A DNA stretch of 64,000 nt, taken from positions 3,968,001 to 4,032,000 of the forward strand of contig CM007989.1 of the NCBI GenBank assembly GCA_002189035.1, written 5' to 3'. Shown here in pieces: positions 47,737-60,130 of this stretch. Each line of letters opens with the position of its first letter. Position 1 is the first letter of the stretch. The stretch comes from Utricularia gibba. Its lineage: Eukaryota > Streptophyta > Magnoliopsida > Lamiales > Lentibulariaceae. The notes under the pieces were generated by a model. That model did no database searches and was not told where the DNA came from. It saw only the letters and a program-made list of their open reading frames with translations. Made by a program: the position numbers and the translations under genes.

Positions 47737-48480
47737 TCAAAAAATATAATGAAACAAAACTTGGGATAAAGTAGAAGTAACAAAACTGCCACCTTGGTGG
47801 CCCCTGGACCATAGCAATGAGTTGTTTGGAGACAGATCTGTTGCTGGTAGATGAGAGGCAACGTCCAAACAAGAGGCATGCATTGAAAGTTGGGTGTAGA
47901 AGTTAGCTGTACGCATTATGTGAGTACCAGACAAACAGTGTGGAGTGGAGCGGAGGAGGCACTGAAGAAACTCAAGGCATATGATGCATGTGGGGAGTGC
48001 TCCCCGACCCTGACTGGCGGTAACATTAACTTGGGAATGGGTTTTGTGCCACTTCCCAGGGCTGCTTCTGAATTCTGCAAATGGAAAGCAATTCAAATCA
48101 GCTCAGGGAAGTGTAGCCGAACACTCTGTGCATTGGTTCCCTCCTCCTGGTCTGTGTGGCAACTGGGGTGCGCTATCTGCTCCTCAGGTATCGGGGAAAC
48201 CCGGTGCGGCTGCGGGTTATTGTCGGTGTGTAACTCCTTTCTGGCGGCGGCAGCAGCATATGCATGTAGGGATTGGGGCATGATCCCGATGAGCCAGGGA
48301 TGCTTTGCAGCGTCGTTGAGTGAGATGACAGATCTAACAAGTGGATGGTTAAAGGGAGAGAAAAACGATCGCCATATTAGAAGGTTAACCTTTGCAGAGG
48401 AGGCCCTGCAGCAGACCATTCAGAAGAGGGTTCATAGCATGAGTAACAATGTATTATTCACTATCTGAGGAAGGCCACGT
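47737..48480. other. GC-richer island with a 192-codon open frame, unassigned
   Basis: This island stands out from AT-rich flanks. On plus, 47890-48468 encodes 192 codons (begins MGVEVSCTHYVSTRQTVW, Cys-rich). On minus there are frames of 119 (47737-48096) and 108 codons (48093-48419). None resembles a family I know, and no frame has clear amino-acid bias over the others. It could be an orphan gene, a long non-coding RNA or a relic. It lies about 0.6 kb upstream of PDX2. Confidence 0.3.
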
Positions 48481-48829
48481 TTTGGAGTGAGAGAATCAGG
48501 AAAAACAATGGATGATTCACAATTCTATATTTATTATGTACTTAAATTTCATGTGTGTTCACTCATCTAATCAAATCTTTAATTTCAATAACATGATCAA
48601 CATATCATATACAAGTAATCAAATATTGAAAAGAGTCAAAGAAAAAAGAAAAATAAGAACATAAAGAGTGATCAAGAAAATAGAGAAGAACAAACGCCAT
48701 GCGAGAAGAAGTATTTTATTATATTAATGTCAATGATAATTATTTTTTTTAAAAAAAAATATATTTTCATTTCACATAATTTATTTTAAAAATTTAATTG
48801 GTATTTTTTTATCCAATCGATACAAAGGC

Positions 48830-49092
48830 TTTTAGGTGGGCCATTTAAAAGGCAGTTGGGCCCAAGGGGAGGGGAAATGCGATACGTAAGCTAAAAAGGC
48901 AACGGATCATCTGGGTCACAAATCTCTTCTTTACATGGGGAGCAAAAAAATAGTTAACCCTGCCATGGCGAGGGAGAAGGGGAACCGCAATTTGGCTTTT
49001 GGTATATAAATTCAGTTGGTGGAAGAGGTTCTGACACGATTCTTTCCTTCACTCGTGGGCTGCGGTGGGGGTGAAGATTCTGGGTCGTGTGG
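48830..49092 (+). promoter_or_regulatory. PDX2 promoter and leader
   Basis: A TATATAAA box lies at 49003-49010, about 83 bp before the start codon, placing transcription start near 49035-49040. Site II-like GGGCC motifs occur upstream at about 48838-48866 (GTGGGCC and TTGGGCCC). Confidence 0.55.
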
Positions 49093-50635
49093 ATGGCGAT
49101 TGGGGTTCTTGCTTTGCAGGGGTCTTTCAACGAACACATAGCGGGTAATGGTATGATGTATTTTTGTGGTATTTGCACGTGTTTTTACGTTCTGGGGTTT
49201 GGCGTTTCAGCGTTGAGAAGGGTGGGGGTTAAGGGTTTGGAGATACGGAAGCCGGAGCAGCTAAGTAGCGTGGATGGTCTTATTATTCCCGGAGGTGAAA
49301 GCACGACCATGGCCAAGCTTGCGGAGTATCATAATCTTGTATTTTTCTTTTTAGATATACTCATTCGGCATTGATTTTTATTTATTCCAGGTTGATTTCA
49401 ATAAGAAAGCAGGCGCTTTTCATACGGGGAGTTTTATGTTGTCTTGGTATTGATGGTTTTTGAGTTATGCCTGGCGCTTCTCTTCAATTTTCGATGATAA
49501 GGCCGTGGAGACGGAAATTTTATGCATGCAGACATTTTAATCTACGTGATATATGAAGTTAGGATTTTTGGCTTTTCATGGAGACGGAAGAAGTTTGAAA
49601 TTCTATAAATTTCTTTAATTATTCATGCTTGCTGGAGATGGGGAATAGGGATTGCATAGTACGTCTGCAATTGTGTCTGTGTGTGACAAATTTTCGTCAC
49701 TTCTTTCCTTGGAATGCACAAATACAATGAATATTTGTTTGTGAATGTTTTTTACTTTTGCAGTTTCCAGCCTTGCGTGAATTTGTGAAACTGGGGAAAC
49801 CCATCTGGGGAACTTGTGCTGGCCTTATTTTTTTAGCTGACAAAGCTATTGGTAAGTGCATTTCTCTGGTTCATTTGTGAGCTGCTCAGTATTCATTCTC
49901 AGTATCTATTTTGAACAATAAATAGTACATGTTGCAGGCCAGAAAACTGGTGGGCAGGAACTTGTCGGTGGTCTGAATTGCTTGGTTCATCGAAACTTCT
50001 TCGGTAGTCAGGTATTGTTAAATTTTCTTCATCTTTGTTAATCATGCCTGTGCAACATTATCAAATGCACTTGGCTGTTCCAGCTCCAAAGCTTTGAGGC
50101 GGATATTTCTATCCCTGAGATTGCTGCCACAGAAGGAGGTCCTCCAATTTTCCGTGGTGTGTTCATTCGTGCCCCAGGAATACTTGAAGTCGGTCAGGAA
50201 GTAGAAGTGTTGGCCAAAGTTTCAGTTCCACCCAGAAAAATCGCACCATCTAAACCCTCTTATGTAAATACTGCTCTGTTCTTTCCTTTCCTTATGACGA
50301 AGCTCCATCATCATCACAATCTTGTTCAGGAAAACTCTGGATCTGAGAACGAAGAAGTCATAGTTGCAGTAAAGCAGGGGAACTTGCTAGCAACGGCCTT
50401 CCACCCGGAGCTAACAGCAGATGCGCGATGGTCTGTCTCTGGTTCCTGCCACAAGCATTCTGACTTCGCATGGTTGTACACATGTACTAACAACAATGCA
50501 CTTACACACAGGCACAGCTACTTCCTGAAGATGGTCAAAGAGAGAGGCGAAAATGAATCAGCTGGCAACTCATTGCCTTCTGAAGATCTAAGCTTCACCC
50601 CAGCTAAGTATGATCTTCCCATTTTTCTACACTGA
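49093..50635 (+). CDS. PDX2: Pyridoxal 5'-phosphate synthase glutaminase subunit PDX2
   Basis: Seven exons join in frame: 49093-49144, 49211-49338, 49764-49851, 49938-50011, 50084-50263, 50330-50430, 50512-50635, giving 248 residues (Arabidopsis PDX2 is about 255). It is a class I glutamine amidotransferase (SNO/PdxT): [15 protein letters not shown] at the start, [11 protein letters not shown], the nucleophile Cys78 in [24 protein letters not shown] and the His199/Glu201 pair in AFHPEL. It releases ammonia from glutamine and passes it to PDX1, which builds pyridoxal phosphate from ribose 5-phosphate and glyceraldehyde 3-phosphate in the cytosol. The catalytic triad is intact. The conserved start MAIGVLAL fixes the ATG at 49093. 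It matches the position of At5g60540. Confidence 0.96.
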
Positions 50636-51005
50636 TCTCAGAGCTGTGAAGATATGGAATTTACTGCACAATTCCTTGGTTGAAGCACCATTCACCTCTT
50701 TGTTAGTCAGTAGCTTCATTTTTTTATTTCAAATTTTTGAAATCAAAATGCTGCAATATTTATAATTATAAATTACATGAACTTGGCCAAGGCCAGTCAC
50801 AAGCACTCGGTAAAACCATTGAAACAAAGGTGGTAAATTATGATGCGTATTTTCGCCATGTCACCTGCATGTGTTGTCAGTCTCCTGCAATCACTATAGC
50901 TGGTCTGAGCCCCACTGACAGTTCACAAGATCCATTCTTCTTTGCGTCGTCCCATTTTAACCTCGGTAACAGTAGTTCCCACTTCTCAGCTCCCTTGATT
51001 TTTTT
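50636..51005. other. Spacer between convergent PDX2 and IDD genes
   Basis: A 370-bp gap that should hold both 3' UTRs. No other gene is seen; the plus-strand frame at 50737-51195 is antisense to the IDD 3' end and has no family resemblance. Confidence 0.4.
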
Positions 51006-52461
51006 TTACTGCGGTAAATGCTGCCCCACTTCTAGAACACCCATTGCTGTGAACTTGGCTAGCTCGTTCTCCTCCATGAACTGTCTATTTTGCCTCCTGG
51101 TTCCCCCGACTCCCAAAAAGTCACGGGTTAACCCGCTTTCTGCATCCATGGTCGCCGGAGTTGGCAGCAGAACTCCGGTGGGCAAGGGTGAATGATTCAT
51201 GTGGAAAACAGAGTCACTGCTTCTCGTTGATCCCATCTGGGATGCTCTTTGCAGCAACGCGGTGGCGGACATGTGCGGCAGCGGCGCGTGTGTTTCAGAG
51301 GGGTGGTGGTTGTAGTAGAGTGAAGGAGTGATCGTGTCAGGAAAGCTTCCGCCTTTGACATTTTCCTCTTCTTTCAGCAGTCTGGGGATGGAGGAACAAG
51401 CCGCCATGTTCATATTATCGCTTCCGGCGTACTGGGTCATCTCCTGTCCGCCGGAAAACCACTCATTCTGCGACCCCAGATTGATAATTTCCGGTAAAGA
51501 GGAGGACGAGCTCTGTGAATAGAAGAAGTTGACGTTAGGAGCACCAATGTTGTGTACCCAGATTGGAATCCTGCCTTTTTGCAAATCCATATTCAGCTGA
51601 TTCCCTGTTTCCATTCCGCCGATATCCTGCCGGAATATCCCTGGAAACTGTGGATCTCCCACATTCGCCACCGGCGCCGGCGGCGGAAATCGAGGCGTTT
51701 CCTCCGCCAGCGTATCGCAGAATGCTCTGTGCGTGATGAAGCTATCCTTCCTGATTCGATATAAAAAAGAAAATCAAATAAGCCAACATTAGTATCCGCA
51801 TTTAATGCTTCAGACAGCAATCATGGAAACAATAAATACCAAACATCCCAGTTGAAGAATCTCAGTTTCACCTGGAGAAAAGAGTGCCGCAGTCACATTT
51901 ATACTCCCTGGTGCCACAAATCTTGGTATGCGCCTTCCAATCAGATTGAACGGCATATTTTTTGGAACACTTATCGCATTTCCATTTCTTCTCGCCGTGT
52001 TTCCGGCTGAAGTGCTTCTTGATTCCGGTGAGGTCGCCGAGAGCTCGCGACGGGTCGTGGTGGATGCAAGTTTTCTCCGGGCAGATGTAGACTTTCTTCT
52101 TCACTTGTTCCTTGCTGCTTCTTTGCTTGAGCTTCCATGGCAGATTGTGGCCGCGCCGGTGGAGCTGCAGATTTTGGTCGCGCTGGAAGCCCTTGTTGCA
52201 GATCTCGCAGATGAATCTGTTGGTCGCCATCAACGACCGCGGCGAGAGCGCCACCACCTCCGCCTCCGGATCTGCACAACACTAAATTACACACATTCCA
52301 AGTCTCGGAAGTTTATATTCCACTGGATTGAATATGTATAAACCTGGAGTCCCGGGGAGACTTCGCTTGCGTTTAAGGGGATTAGGGTTTGCAGGAGGAT
52401 CCTGAGCAGCAGCTCGAATGGAGGAGCCCGAGTGAAGGAGACGAACCCCATCATTTGACAT
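51006..52461 (-). CDS. INDETERMINATE-domain (IDD) C2H2 zinc-finger transcription factor
   Basis: Three minus-strand exons: 52344-52461, 51872-52271, 51006-51750, giving 420 residues. A KRKR nuclear signal (about 30-33) precedes the ID domain: a first C2H2 finger CEICNKGFQRDQNLQLHRRG, a second (CPEKTCIHHDP...KKHFSRKHG), and two C2HC-type fingers (CDKCSKKYAVQSDWKAHTK and CDCGTLFSRKDSFITHRAFC). The second intron splits the last finger after TLFSR, as is usual. The C-terminal part has the family motifs MSATALLQ (here followed by RASQMGS) and T/L-R-DFLG (GLTRDFLGVG). IDD factors bind an AGACAA-type core and partner with GRAS proteins such as SHR, SCR or DELLA. It occupies the place of At5g60470. 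No lesion is seen. Confidence 0.93.
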
Positions 52462-53030
52462 GATTTGTTTTGGAGGAAAGGGTCAAAGAGATGCAGCAAC
52501 CAAAAGGGTGAAAGAAACAAGCAGAAAATTTAGCTGAAACTAGAAAGAAACCGTAGTGGCTTTGGAGGAAAACACAAGGAGCGGAGAAGCAAAGGGGCAG
52601 ATGTTTGTTTGATTGCTCATGGGGTGCATGTTTATGTTGGTTCGTGAAGGAGAAAAAGTAAGCTTTTTTGCTGATAGATTCGACGAAGGGAAACCTAAAA
52701 GGTCTCAGCTAAGCTTTGCAGGAGGCAGCAGATAGAGTAGAATACAATACAATACAATAGAATACAATACATTACAATATTCACCTCTCTCTCTTATCCC
52801 ACGAGAGACATGGCAGCCTGTGCTGCGCTGTGCTGTTTACTCTCAACAAGTCGCCAGCGACTGAGGTCCCGGAGTGGACCACTTCATGCCTTCATTCTTC
52901 ATTTCAGCTCCTCCCACACACCTACTCACACATGGTGCCTGAAATTCAAATTCAGATGCATCATGCGGTAACAGTCTCAAGGGCGAGAAGACAGATGAAC
53001 AGGAAGACCCCATGAAATCCCCCACTGATA
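52462..53030 (-). promoter_or_regulatory. Leader and promoter region of IDD gene
   Basis: The upstream 550 bp are moderately GC-rich with small frames on both strands (60-61 codons), none recognised. A CAATAC-type microsatellite interrupts it. Confidence 0.35.
52741..52779. repeat. AATAC microsatellite
   Basis: Imperfect tandem AATAC units (about seven, with one AATAG and one ATTAC variant) in the region upstream of the IDD gene. Confidence 0.8.
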
Positions 53031-55838
53031 TGCCATACCAGACCCTACATTATTTGCGTGGGCACCATTATCGGGGTAGCCATAAGCCACGGATTTAGCG
53101 CATTAGAAGTATGTGTAAAGTAGGACTAGTTTGGCTGGATGCACAATGAGTTTTGATAAAATCTAGTGGAAGATGTGTTTATTTGATGAAGCATTAGTAT
53201 TCAAGGATGTTCCAAATGACTATAAACAAATAGATAGCCATTAGTTTGGTAGGAGAGGTTAGGTATGATATGTGGGTGCGGAAATCTGTAGCTAGAGATT
53301 GTTGAAATCAATAATTACATCAATGTAAAACTCAATTACATAATAAATATAAATCACGTTGAAAAAATTAGACTCAATTAATTATTAATAATATGTAATT
53401 TCTTAGATACTTAACTATTTTAATTTTAAATCTTGATATGATATTATTTGTTCTAATAGAGATATGATGATAATGTACCTTTTAGAAATCTACTAAACTT
53501 GTACAAAGGAATTTACACGAAGACAATGATGACACAAAGTAAAAAATTGTTCGATTATGAATACATGTTTGACTCATAATAGCAAAGGGAGAATATTATA
53601 TGTCAAATATAAAGTATTGATTGAGAGAGATGCATAGAAAAGAAGATTAACTTTAATATATGGGTGAAAAATGTGAAAAATAAGTGGAATCTGTTCTCTA
53701 TTCATTGGTGGATTGCATTGACTTGGAGATTTTTGAAATTGTTTGAAAGGATGATAGGATAGCAATATACGTTTATAATAGAATCAATATGTAGCTTTCA
53801 CATAAGAAATATCATCAAAAGTCAAAAAGTAACATAAAGATTATCTCATATGTTCCACTGTACATTATATGGAATCAAATAAATGTCAAATGGTTTTTTA
53901 ATAAACTGAATATTTATTATCAAAACAACTGGATAAAGTATAATTTATGAACTAACAATAAATATACGAAGAATTAATATATTTAGTGATTTAAACTGAT
54001 ACTAAGACCGTTTGTTTATTAAATACATTGAAGAATTGTATACAATAACTATCATTTATATTTTTATACTCAAAATTAAGTATTTTAGTATTTTATCATA
54101 AAAAGTAAAAATATTTATTAATAAAATCCATCTACAAGATAACATTTGATTTCACTATAGGTCATGCATTCAATCACAAAATTCTAAAAATATCATATAT
54201 TAAATAACATTTCAACTTCACTCATTTAGACTTTTGCTATGAGTTTTATATTAAAATAAAAAATTAATAATAAAGATGATCATTTTTATCATACATTAAT
54301 TAATTTTATGAATGATGAGTCTCTAAATCAATCCTTTTCTAAATGAGTGCATTCTCATGCAAGTACAAGTGCAGTGGGTGTATGAAAAAGAGCCAGAGAT
54401 GTGAAGATTGGAAATCAAATCTTTCAACACCAAATTTCAAATCAAGAAAAAGCAAAAAAAATGGATTGAGAGGAAGAAAGAAAAGCTTTTTACACCAAAA
54501 AGTATGCGCCACAATGATTATGGCATTATTGGCCTTTTAGACCAAGGAGCATTTTCTTTCTCGCCCCTCAACTTCCACAATAACTCCCCCGGGTACCCTA
54601 ACTTTTCAAAATTATAATTTCGGCACCCCCTCTCAAGCTTATTCAACTTATGTGCGTCAAATCCATCACTCACAAAAATAAATTACTATATATGCATATT
54701 ATTCAAATGGTAAATTTGAATTATTATTATTATTATGATACTAATGTATTTTATTGATAACTATTCAAATTTTATTTTATTATTAACTCTAATGAAACCT
54801 TTTTCTTTTCCTATTATTGTATGAAAAGGATGAATTAAAATATACCAAATCTATATAGGAATTAGGTTTTTATAAATTTATGTAATATGATTAACTAAAA
54901 ATTAAAAAATCAATTACATTTATTTTATCTTTCAAATTAAACATATATTGTTTATTAAACTCAAGATATTCAAGGCTTACCAAACAAGTCTTCAAATGAT
55001 TATTTTTCTCATATACATATGAGTTGGCCATTTATGCAAAGGGTAAATTAGAAAAGTGGCCATATATTAAAGATTGAAAAAAATGAGCACCTCATATATA
55101 CAATTTTTGTAATGTATGAGAAACACAATAGCCACTTTTTTTAATGGCCAATTACGTAGATGAACTGTTTTCTCGGAGGTTCTTCCACGCTATGGTGTTT
55201 CCCTTACAATGTGGATGTTTGTAGAAGATGCAAGTTTTTGACCAAATAAATATCATCAATCTGTGGGACTTTTGATGCCACCAAATTTGTTACCCTGGAT
55301 CCCATTCTGAGTAATGTAATAAGGACTTACACATTGCACCTGCTAAATGCATCATCACCTGGGAGGTCATTCTTTACAGCCAACACTTGATTGTTTGGAT
55401 CACCTTTTTCTTGAGAATGATGATGGTGTTCCAGAGTTGGAGCCAAAAGTTGTCAATGACTGAGAGGATGGGGTGCAATGAACACAACTATGCTGCATTC
55501 CCAGTTCTGAATCAAATTCTATTTTCAACAACGCAAGATGAAATAAGAAATTCCACTATACATCCGATATATGAAAAATAAAAGTTGCCCATCTCTCTCT
55601 GCAGGTTATAGAAAATGTTTCATCAAAAGGTGGGAAATAGATGAATAAATTGCTGTTCTCCAAAAAAAAATTACAACGGCAATAAGGCCATCAAGTAAAT
55701 TATTTGAACATTTATGGGTTCAGTATAGTACACACGAGTAACAGGGAAGAATGTGATAGTGAGTGCTATAAATCTGGATGCTTTCTGCATTTTTTTCTTT
55801 CTGTGAAGGCATGAATGAGCACAATACCAAGATAGGAA
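53031..55838. other. 2.8 kb AT-rich spacer with a coding-like fragment
   Basis: Mostly AT-rich without genes. At 54540-54640 a stretch with CCCCTCAACTT and GGTACCCTAACTT resembles a common dispersed plant repeat. At about 55258-55560 on plus the composition and three-frame translation look coding-like (for example CGTFDATKFVTLDPILSNV) but break by stop and frameshift; no family is recognised. Confidence 0.35.
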
Positions 55839-58822
55839 TCAGCATGGTTTCTCTTGCAGGCAGTTTCGGAAGAAGCGAATCCCCTGTTGTTTCAAGTACC
55901 ATGGTTATATTGCAAGTAGATGTTTAAAAGTAGGTTTCGTTTGCTTACCTGAAGTGCGAAAGCAACATCTGCTTCGTCCACCTTCAGTGAAACTCTCTTT
56001 AGCTTGTCTTTTTTTGACTGTCTTAGTTGCAGAATTCCCTGGAAGTTGGAGTCAATCACCGTAGTGAAGAAGCACAGTTGTGTTGAATGGCTGTTCTAAA
56101 TCATGGGGGTTTCTGTATGTTTACCTGGTCATCCAGCACTCTACACATACTTGAAAGTTCAATTATGGTGACTGGAGGGATGTGAGTTGATTTGCATAGA
56201 TCCACGTAACATTTGCTTAGCTGCGGAAGCAGTGGAGAATGGATCATATGGCTTGGAATTAGGGAGATGGCATTGAAAAATTATGTAAACCCATACTTCA
56301 TCTATGCATGCATCCTTCTTCTCCCCGTTGAAAAGCTTCAAAGCAGAGCAAAGTATAACCTGAAAAAACAGTCCGTCTGATTTGTTCCAACATATGGTCG
56401 ACAGCATAATGCATCAAGACTTGAAAATTATCTACCTGTTGATGGAGAGGCAGCGTTTGAATAGTATTTACAACAGGAGACTTGAATGTTGTTGCCAGAG
56501 CGGAGGCAACATGATTTACAGTCACCTGAAGAAAAACACAGGATATGCAGCAATAAGATACAAAGCGAAATACGTTACGGTACACTGAACATCTTGTGTT
56601 GGAAAAAATCCACAGAATTTACCATGTTTCGACTTTCAGTAGGGCTTTTCCTGTCTTGGCTGTCCAATGATGATGACATTAGGTCCGTAGCAGTGTCTCT
56701 TTTCTCGGTTTCTAGTATTTCAATTGCACTCCTGCAACAACGAAGGGCGTTTGTCTGTAGAAGCTTAGCGAAGCAAGTGTTGTTTTATCAAAACAAAATA
56801 AGGCGAGGTACCAAACCTGCAAACTGAAAGGGCCTTTCTCATATCTCCAGATACTGCAGCCACTTTCTGCAGCATTAAAGCACGTTAATAGGAATTATCT
56901 ACAATACTGGGAATACAGAATCACAGCGTACTTCCAAAACACTGAGAAAAATTTAGTTATCACTATCACCTTTGCACAGAGTTCCAATGCTTGAGGTTGG
57001 AAGACTTCATACGGAAGCGCCTGTTAGAATTCAAATGTTTAAATGATATGGTACATGAAAGTGCTGTTTGCAATATGAATATGTATAGAACTCAAAAGGA
57101 TCAGCTTGTAGAGCAGAAAAAAAAAAAAAAAAATTACCCTGAGCCTCTCCTTAAGAATAGTGATTATTTGATCCTTGGAGTAGGCACAGAATCTTATAAC
57201 GACAGGCTTGCCTGGAAGATCCAAACTTGCAAGGATTATGCCATTGCCTAGTGGCAAGAGGTTAATGACTAGATATAACATAAAAAAGCACTCACAAATT
57301 TGAGCTCGTAATTTTGAAATAAGGTCAATGGTATTTGCGATCCCTGCAGAATGAGCAAATGAGTTCAAGCGACATTTAACAAGGGAGCATACCTATCGAA
57401 ATACATGTTGCTTTTCATACCTATCAAAATACACTTGGAGAATGGCAATGTTGTAAGTGTGAAAAGATGATCATGGGCAGCACGATCTTTAGCAAACAAA
57501 TAATCCAACTCGTCAACTATCACCAATCTAGCAGTTCAAAGTAACATGATAATATTTCCCAAGTATTCAGATACTGTGAACAAGAAGGCTATATTGTGAG
57601 TAATTCTGAGAAATTGAAAGATGAAATGCAATTGGAACATGGAAAGGTTTAAAAACTAGAGAATGATATAAAGATACTTACGTCATATTCAACTCAGGCA
57701 CCTGCTTCTTAGAATATAATTTCTGCAGAAGCTCTATTGATCCAAGGCCTTTTTCTTTTTCAAGAGGTTCGTTTTTTCCAAGGATCTGCAAAAACATGGT
57801 GTTCAATATTCCTTGTTAAATGGAACCGAATATGAGGATATTGGGGTACCATGCTGAAAATGGCGCTGGTATTTGTGACTGAAGTACAGTTAATTGATAC
57901 GATATCAGGCGCCTGAATGTTTTCCTGACAGACAAAAGGAGAGAACCCATGAAACATGCACCTTTGAAACTAATGCAGAGGTGGATAACATGCAAAGAGC
58001 ACTGCACAAAAACTTTGTGCGACAGCAGATTATGGATCATCAGCAACAAGAATGAATATATATTCCCGGTATTCATATTAAGCTGCAGTTCAAGCCAAAA
58101 AGCAATGCAGTCTCAAAGAATACCTCATTTGCCCAATTGATAAGAGCGCTTTTTACTCTATTAACAGATAATGATTTTCCGGTTCCAGGGCACCCACAAA
58201 CATACATACTCCCAGCTTTCTTCTTATTCATAGACTTCTTGCAAAATTCCAAGATGCTGTCCTGCTCATCCTCGCGACAAACAACAGCTTTTTGAGGTGT
58301 TGAGACATGCAGGGCCTCCTTTACGGCACTCAACTGCTCCGCATCTATTCCAAGTTCCAGAGAAAATCAAGCAAGACTACGAAAAAAGGCCCAAAGGCAG
58401 AGAAGAATCTCATTTTTGCTCACCCATAGGATCCCAAATCGTCATCTCACTTGAAGTATCAGATAATCTACATTCTTCTGATGATTCCTGGAGATCACGA
58501 ACCACCTGAACCACAATTCAAAATTCAAAAATATTGGCCCCGATGCAGACCAACGTAATCCAAAATCACCAGTAAAATCCGTCCGTGACTAATCATACAG
58601 ATAACACGCCGGCAAAAATCAGATCAAGATCCATCTCATTATCCTCACTTGACAAGAGTACTTTTCATTAACCTGGTGATTATCACATATCCGGTGCGAT
58701 TTACGCAGCGGCGATCCATCCAACGCATTCTGCTCCGATCTCAACCTTCTTCTTTTGGAAGCAGAAGAAGAGATCGCAGTTATAGCAAGAGCATCTTCCA
58801 TGCCTCCGGCGACAGTCAACAT
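55839..58822 (-). CDS. CDC6: DNA replication licensing ATPase CDC6
   Basis: Sixteen minus-strand exons join in frame: 58673-58822, 58424-58505, 58124-58344, 57850-57924, 57682-57785, 57421-57527, 57296-57343, 57138-57247, 56970-57020, 56817-56866, 56623-56731, 56436-56525, 56297-56359, 56125-56220, 55949-56038, 55839-55883, giving 496 residues (Arabidopsis CDC6 is about 500). It is an AAA+ ATPase with Walker A GCPGTGKS (about 128-135), Walker B LVIVDELDYL (about 212-221), a sensor-like RFCAYSKDQI segment, SGDMRKALSVCR, and a winged-helix C terminus (VSLKVDEADVAFALQGIRFF). CDC6 loads the MCM helicase on ORC-marked origins in G1. Two Mets begin the frame; a second at codon 8 is possible. Two E2F-type sites lie just upstream. 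A duplicated donor follows exon 6. No disabling lesion is seen. Confidence 0.95.
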
Positions 58823-58896
58823 TGTCCGTAGGGGCTACCTGGAACTGTGTGTTCACCAGCGGAGATATGATGAATTCTTCCACATGGAATGTAACC

Positions 58897-58922
58897 GCGG
58901 GAAAGTGCATGGTGGCGGGAAA
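58897..58922 (-). promoter_or_regulatory. Pair of E2F-type sites in CDC6 promoter
   Basis: GCGGGAAA occurs at 58897-58904 and 58915-58922, which is TTTCCCGC on the gene's strand, about 75-100 bp upstream of the start codon. This matches the E2F/DP consensus. E2F control of CDC6 at the G1/S boundary is established in Arabidopsis and animals. Site II-like GGGCC and TGGGCTC motifs follow at about 58931-58962. Confidence 0.75.
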
Positions 58923-58974
58923 GTAACAACGGGCCGAGCCCACTTTAATTTACGGGTTGGGCTCATGTAAAATG

Positions 58975-60130
58975 CCAAATCTTTTTTATTATTTTATTTT
59001 TTTCTCGTGCATTTATTATTTCCTTGGATATTTTCCAAAATTAGAATATATTTTATATGTTTGTGTACGCCTTTAGATAGACATATTTGTTAATATACAC
59101 ATGATTTAAAAAATAATTATATAATTGGTTCAAACATGTTTTTGAAAACTATATTTATTAATTAAATGAATTTTGGTTTATTTATTTTGTAATATAAAGC
59201 ATTTTTAATTTATGAATAAATTAAAGAATATGTTTAATTCATTCAAATAATCATTTTCTTTTTTAATATTTTAAATTAATAATACATTCCATATATTTTT
59301 GTAATGATGAAGTTTGTTGACAATATTCCAAATTACAATTAATATAAATAATTTAATTTTTAAGTTTCAAAATTGTATCATAAATTATTTAAGTTTTTTT
59401 ACAAATAATCTGCCTCTAAATTTATGAAATTATATCTTTAATTTGTTCTATTATCAAAATTAAATAATTTTAATTCTAATATAGTTATAATGATATATCA
59501 TATGAGATGTAAAAATGATATAACCCTAATAGAGATATTATTTGATTTGTTGAATTTTAGATGTAACGCTAAAGACTCTAATACAAAATTTTATTGGATT
59601 TAGAACAAAAAACGGCTCACGATGCTATTAACCGATTTATTTTTTAAAAAAATTGAAAAATATTTGGATATTCATTTCAACATTTTGATGAATCAAATGT
59701 TTTTTTATAATTTTTAAAATTGAAAATTAAATTATTTATATTAATTGAAACTTTAAATATTTTATTACAATTTTCTCATTTTTGTAATATTAATTCTAAA
59801 TAAATATATTAAACATAATATTATTTTTAAATACATAATTATAAAAATTATGTATCAATCACTTTAATAATTAAATAATACGTCTTTATCTAAGCATTAA
59901 TAATTTAACTACATTATTAATTAAAATATCTTATTTTTTCCAGACATTAATGATCTTTGTCCAATTCTTTCCCCTGTGAATTGTGATGTCCGAATCGCAC
60001 AGTCATACTGCATCCAACACATCAAGAAAACACACAAACAAACCAGACAATGTATACCCCATGTGCCACCAGATCAAGCATATAACCGAAAACAACACAC
60101 AAAGAGGCGAACCCCCGCTCTGTATTGCTT
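58975..60130. other. AT-rich spacer between CDC6 and tetraspanin genes
   Basis: Very AT-rich to about 59940, with no gene or clear repeat. 59950-60130 is less AT-rich and probably holds the tetraspanin 3' UTR. Confidence 0.45.

Noticed and set aside
48289-48312. Segment GAGCCAGGGATGCTTTGC resembling miR169
   Set aside because: Several mismatches to the miR169 core and no complementary arm within precursor distance.
51928-52341. 137-codon plus-strand open frame
   Set aside because: Antisense shadow of the IDD zinc-finger exon.
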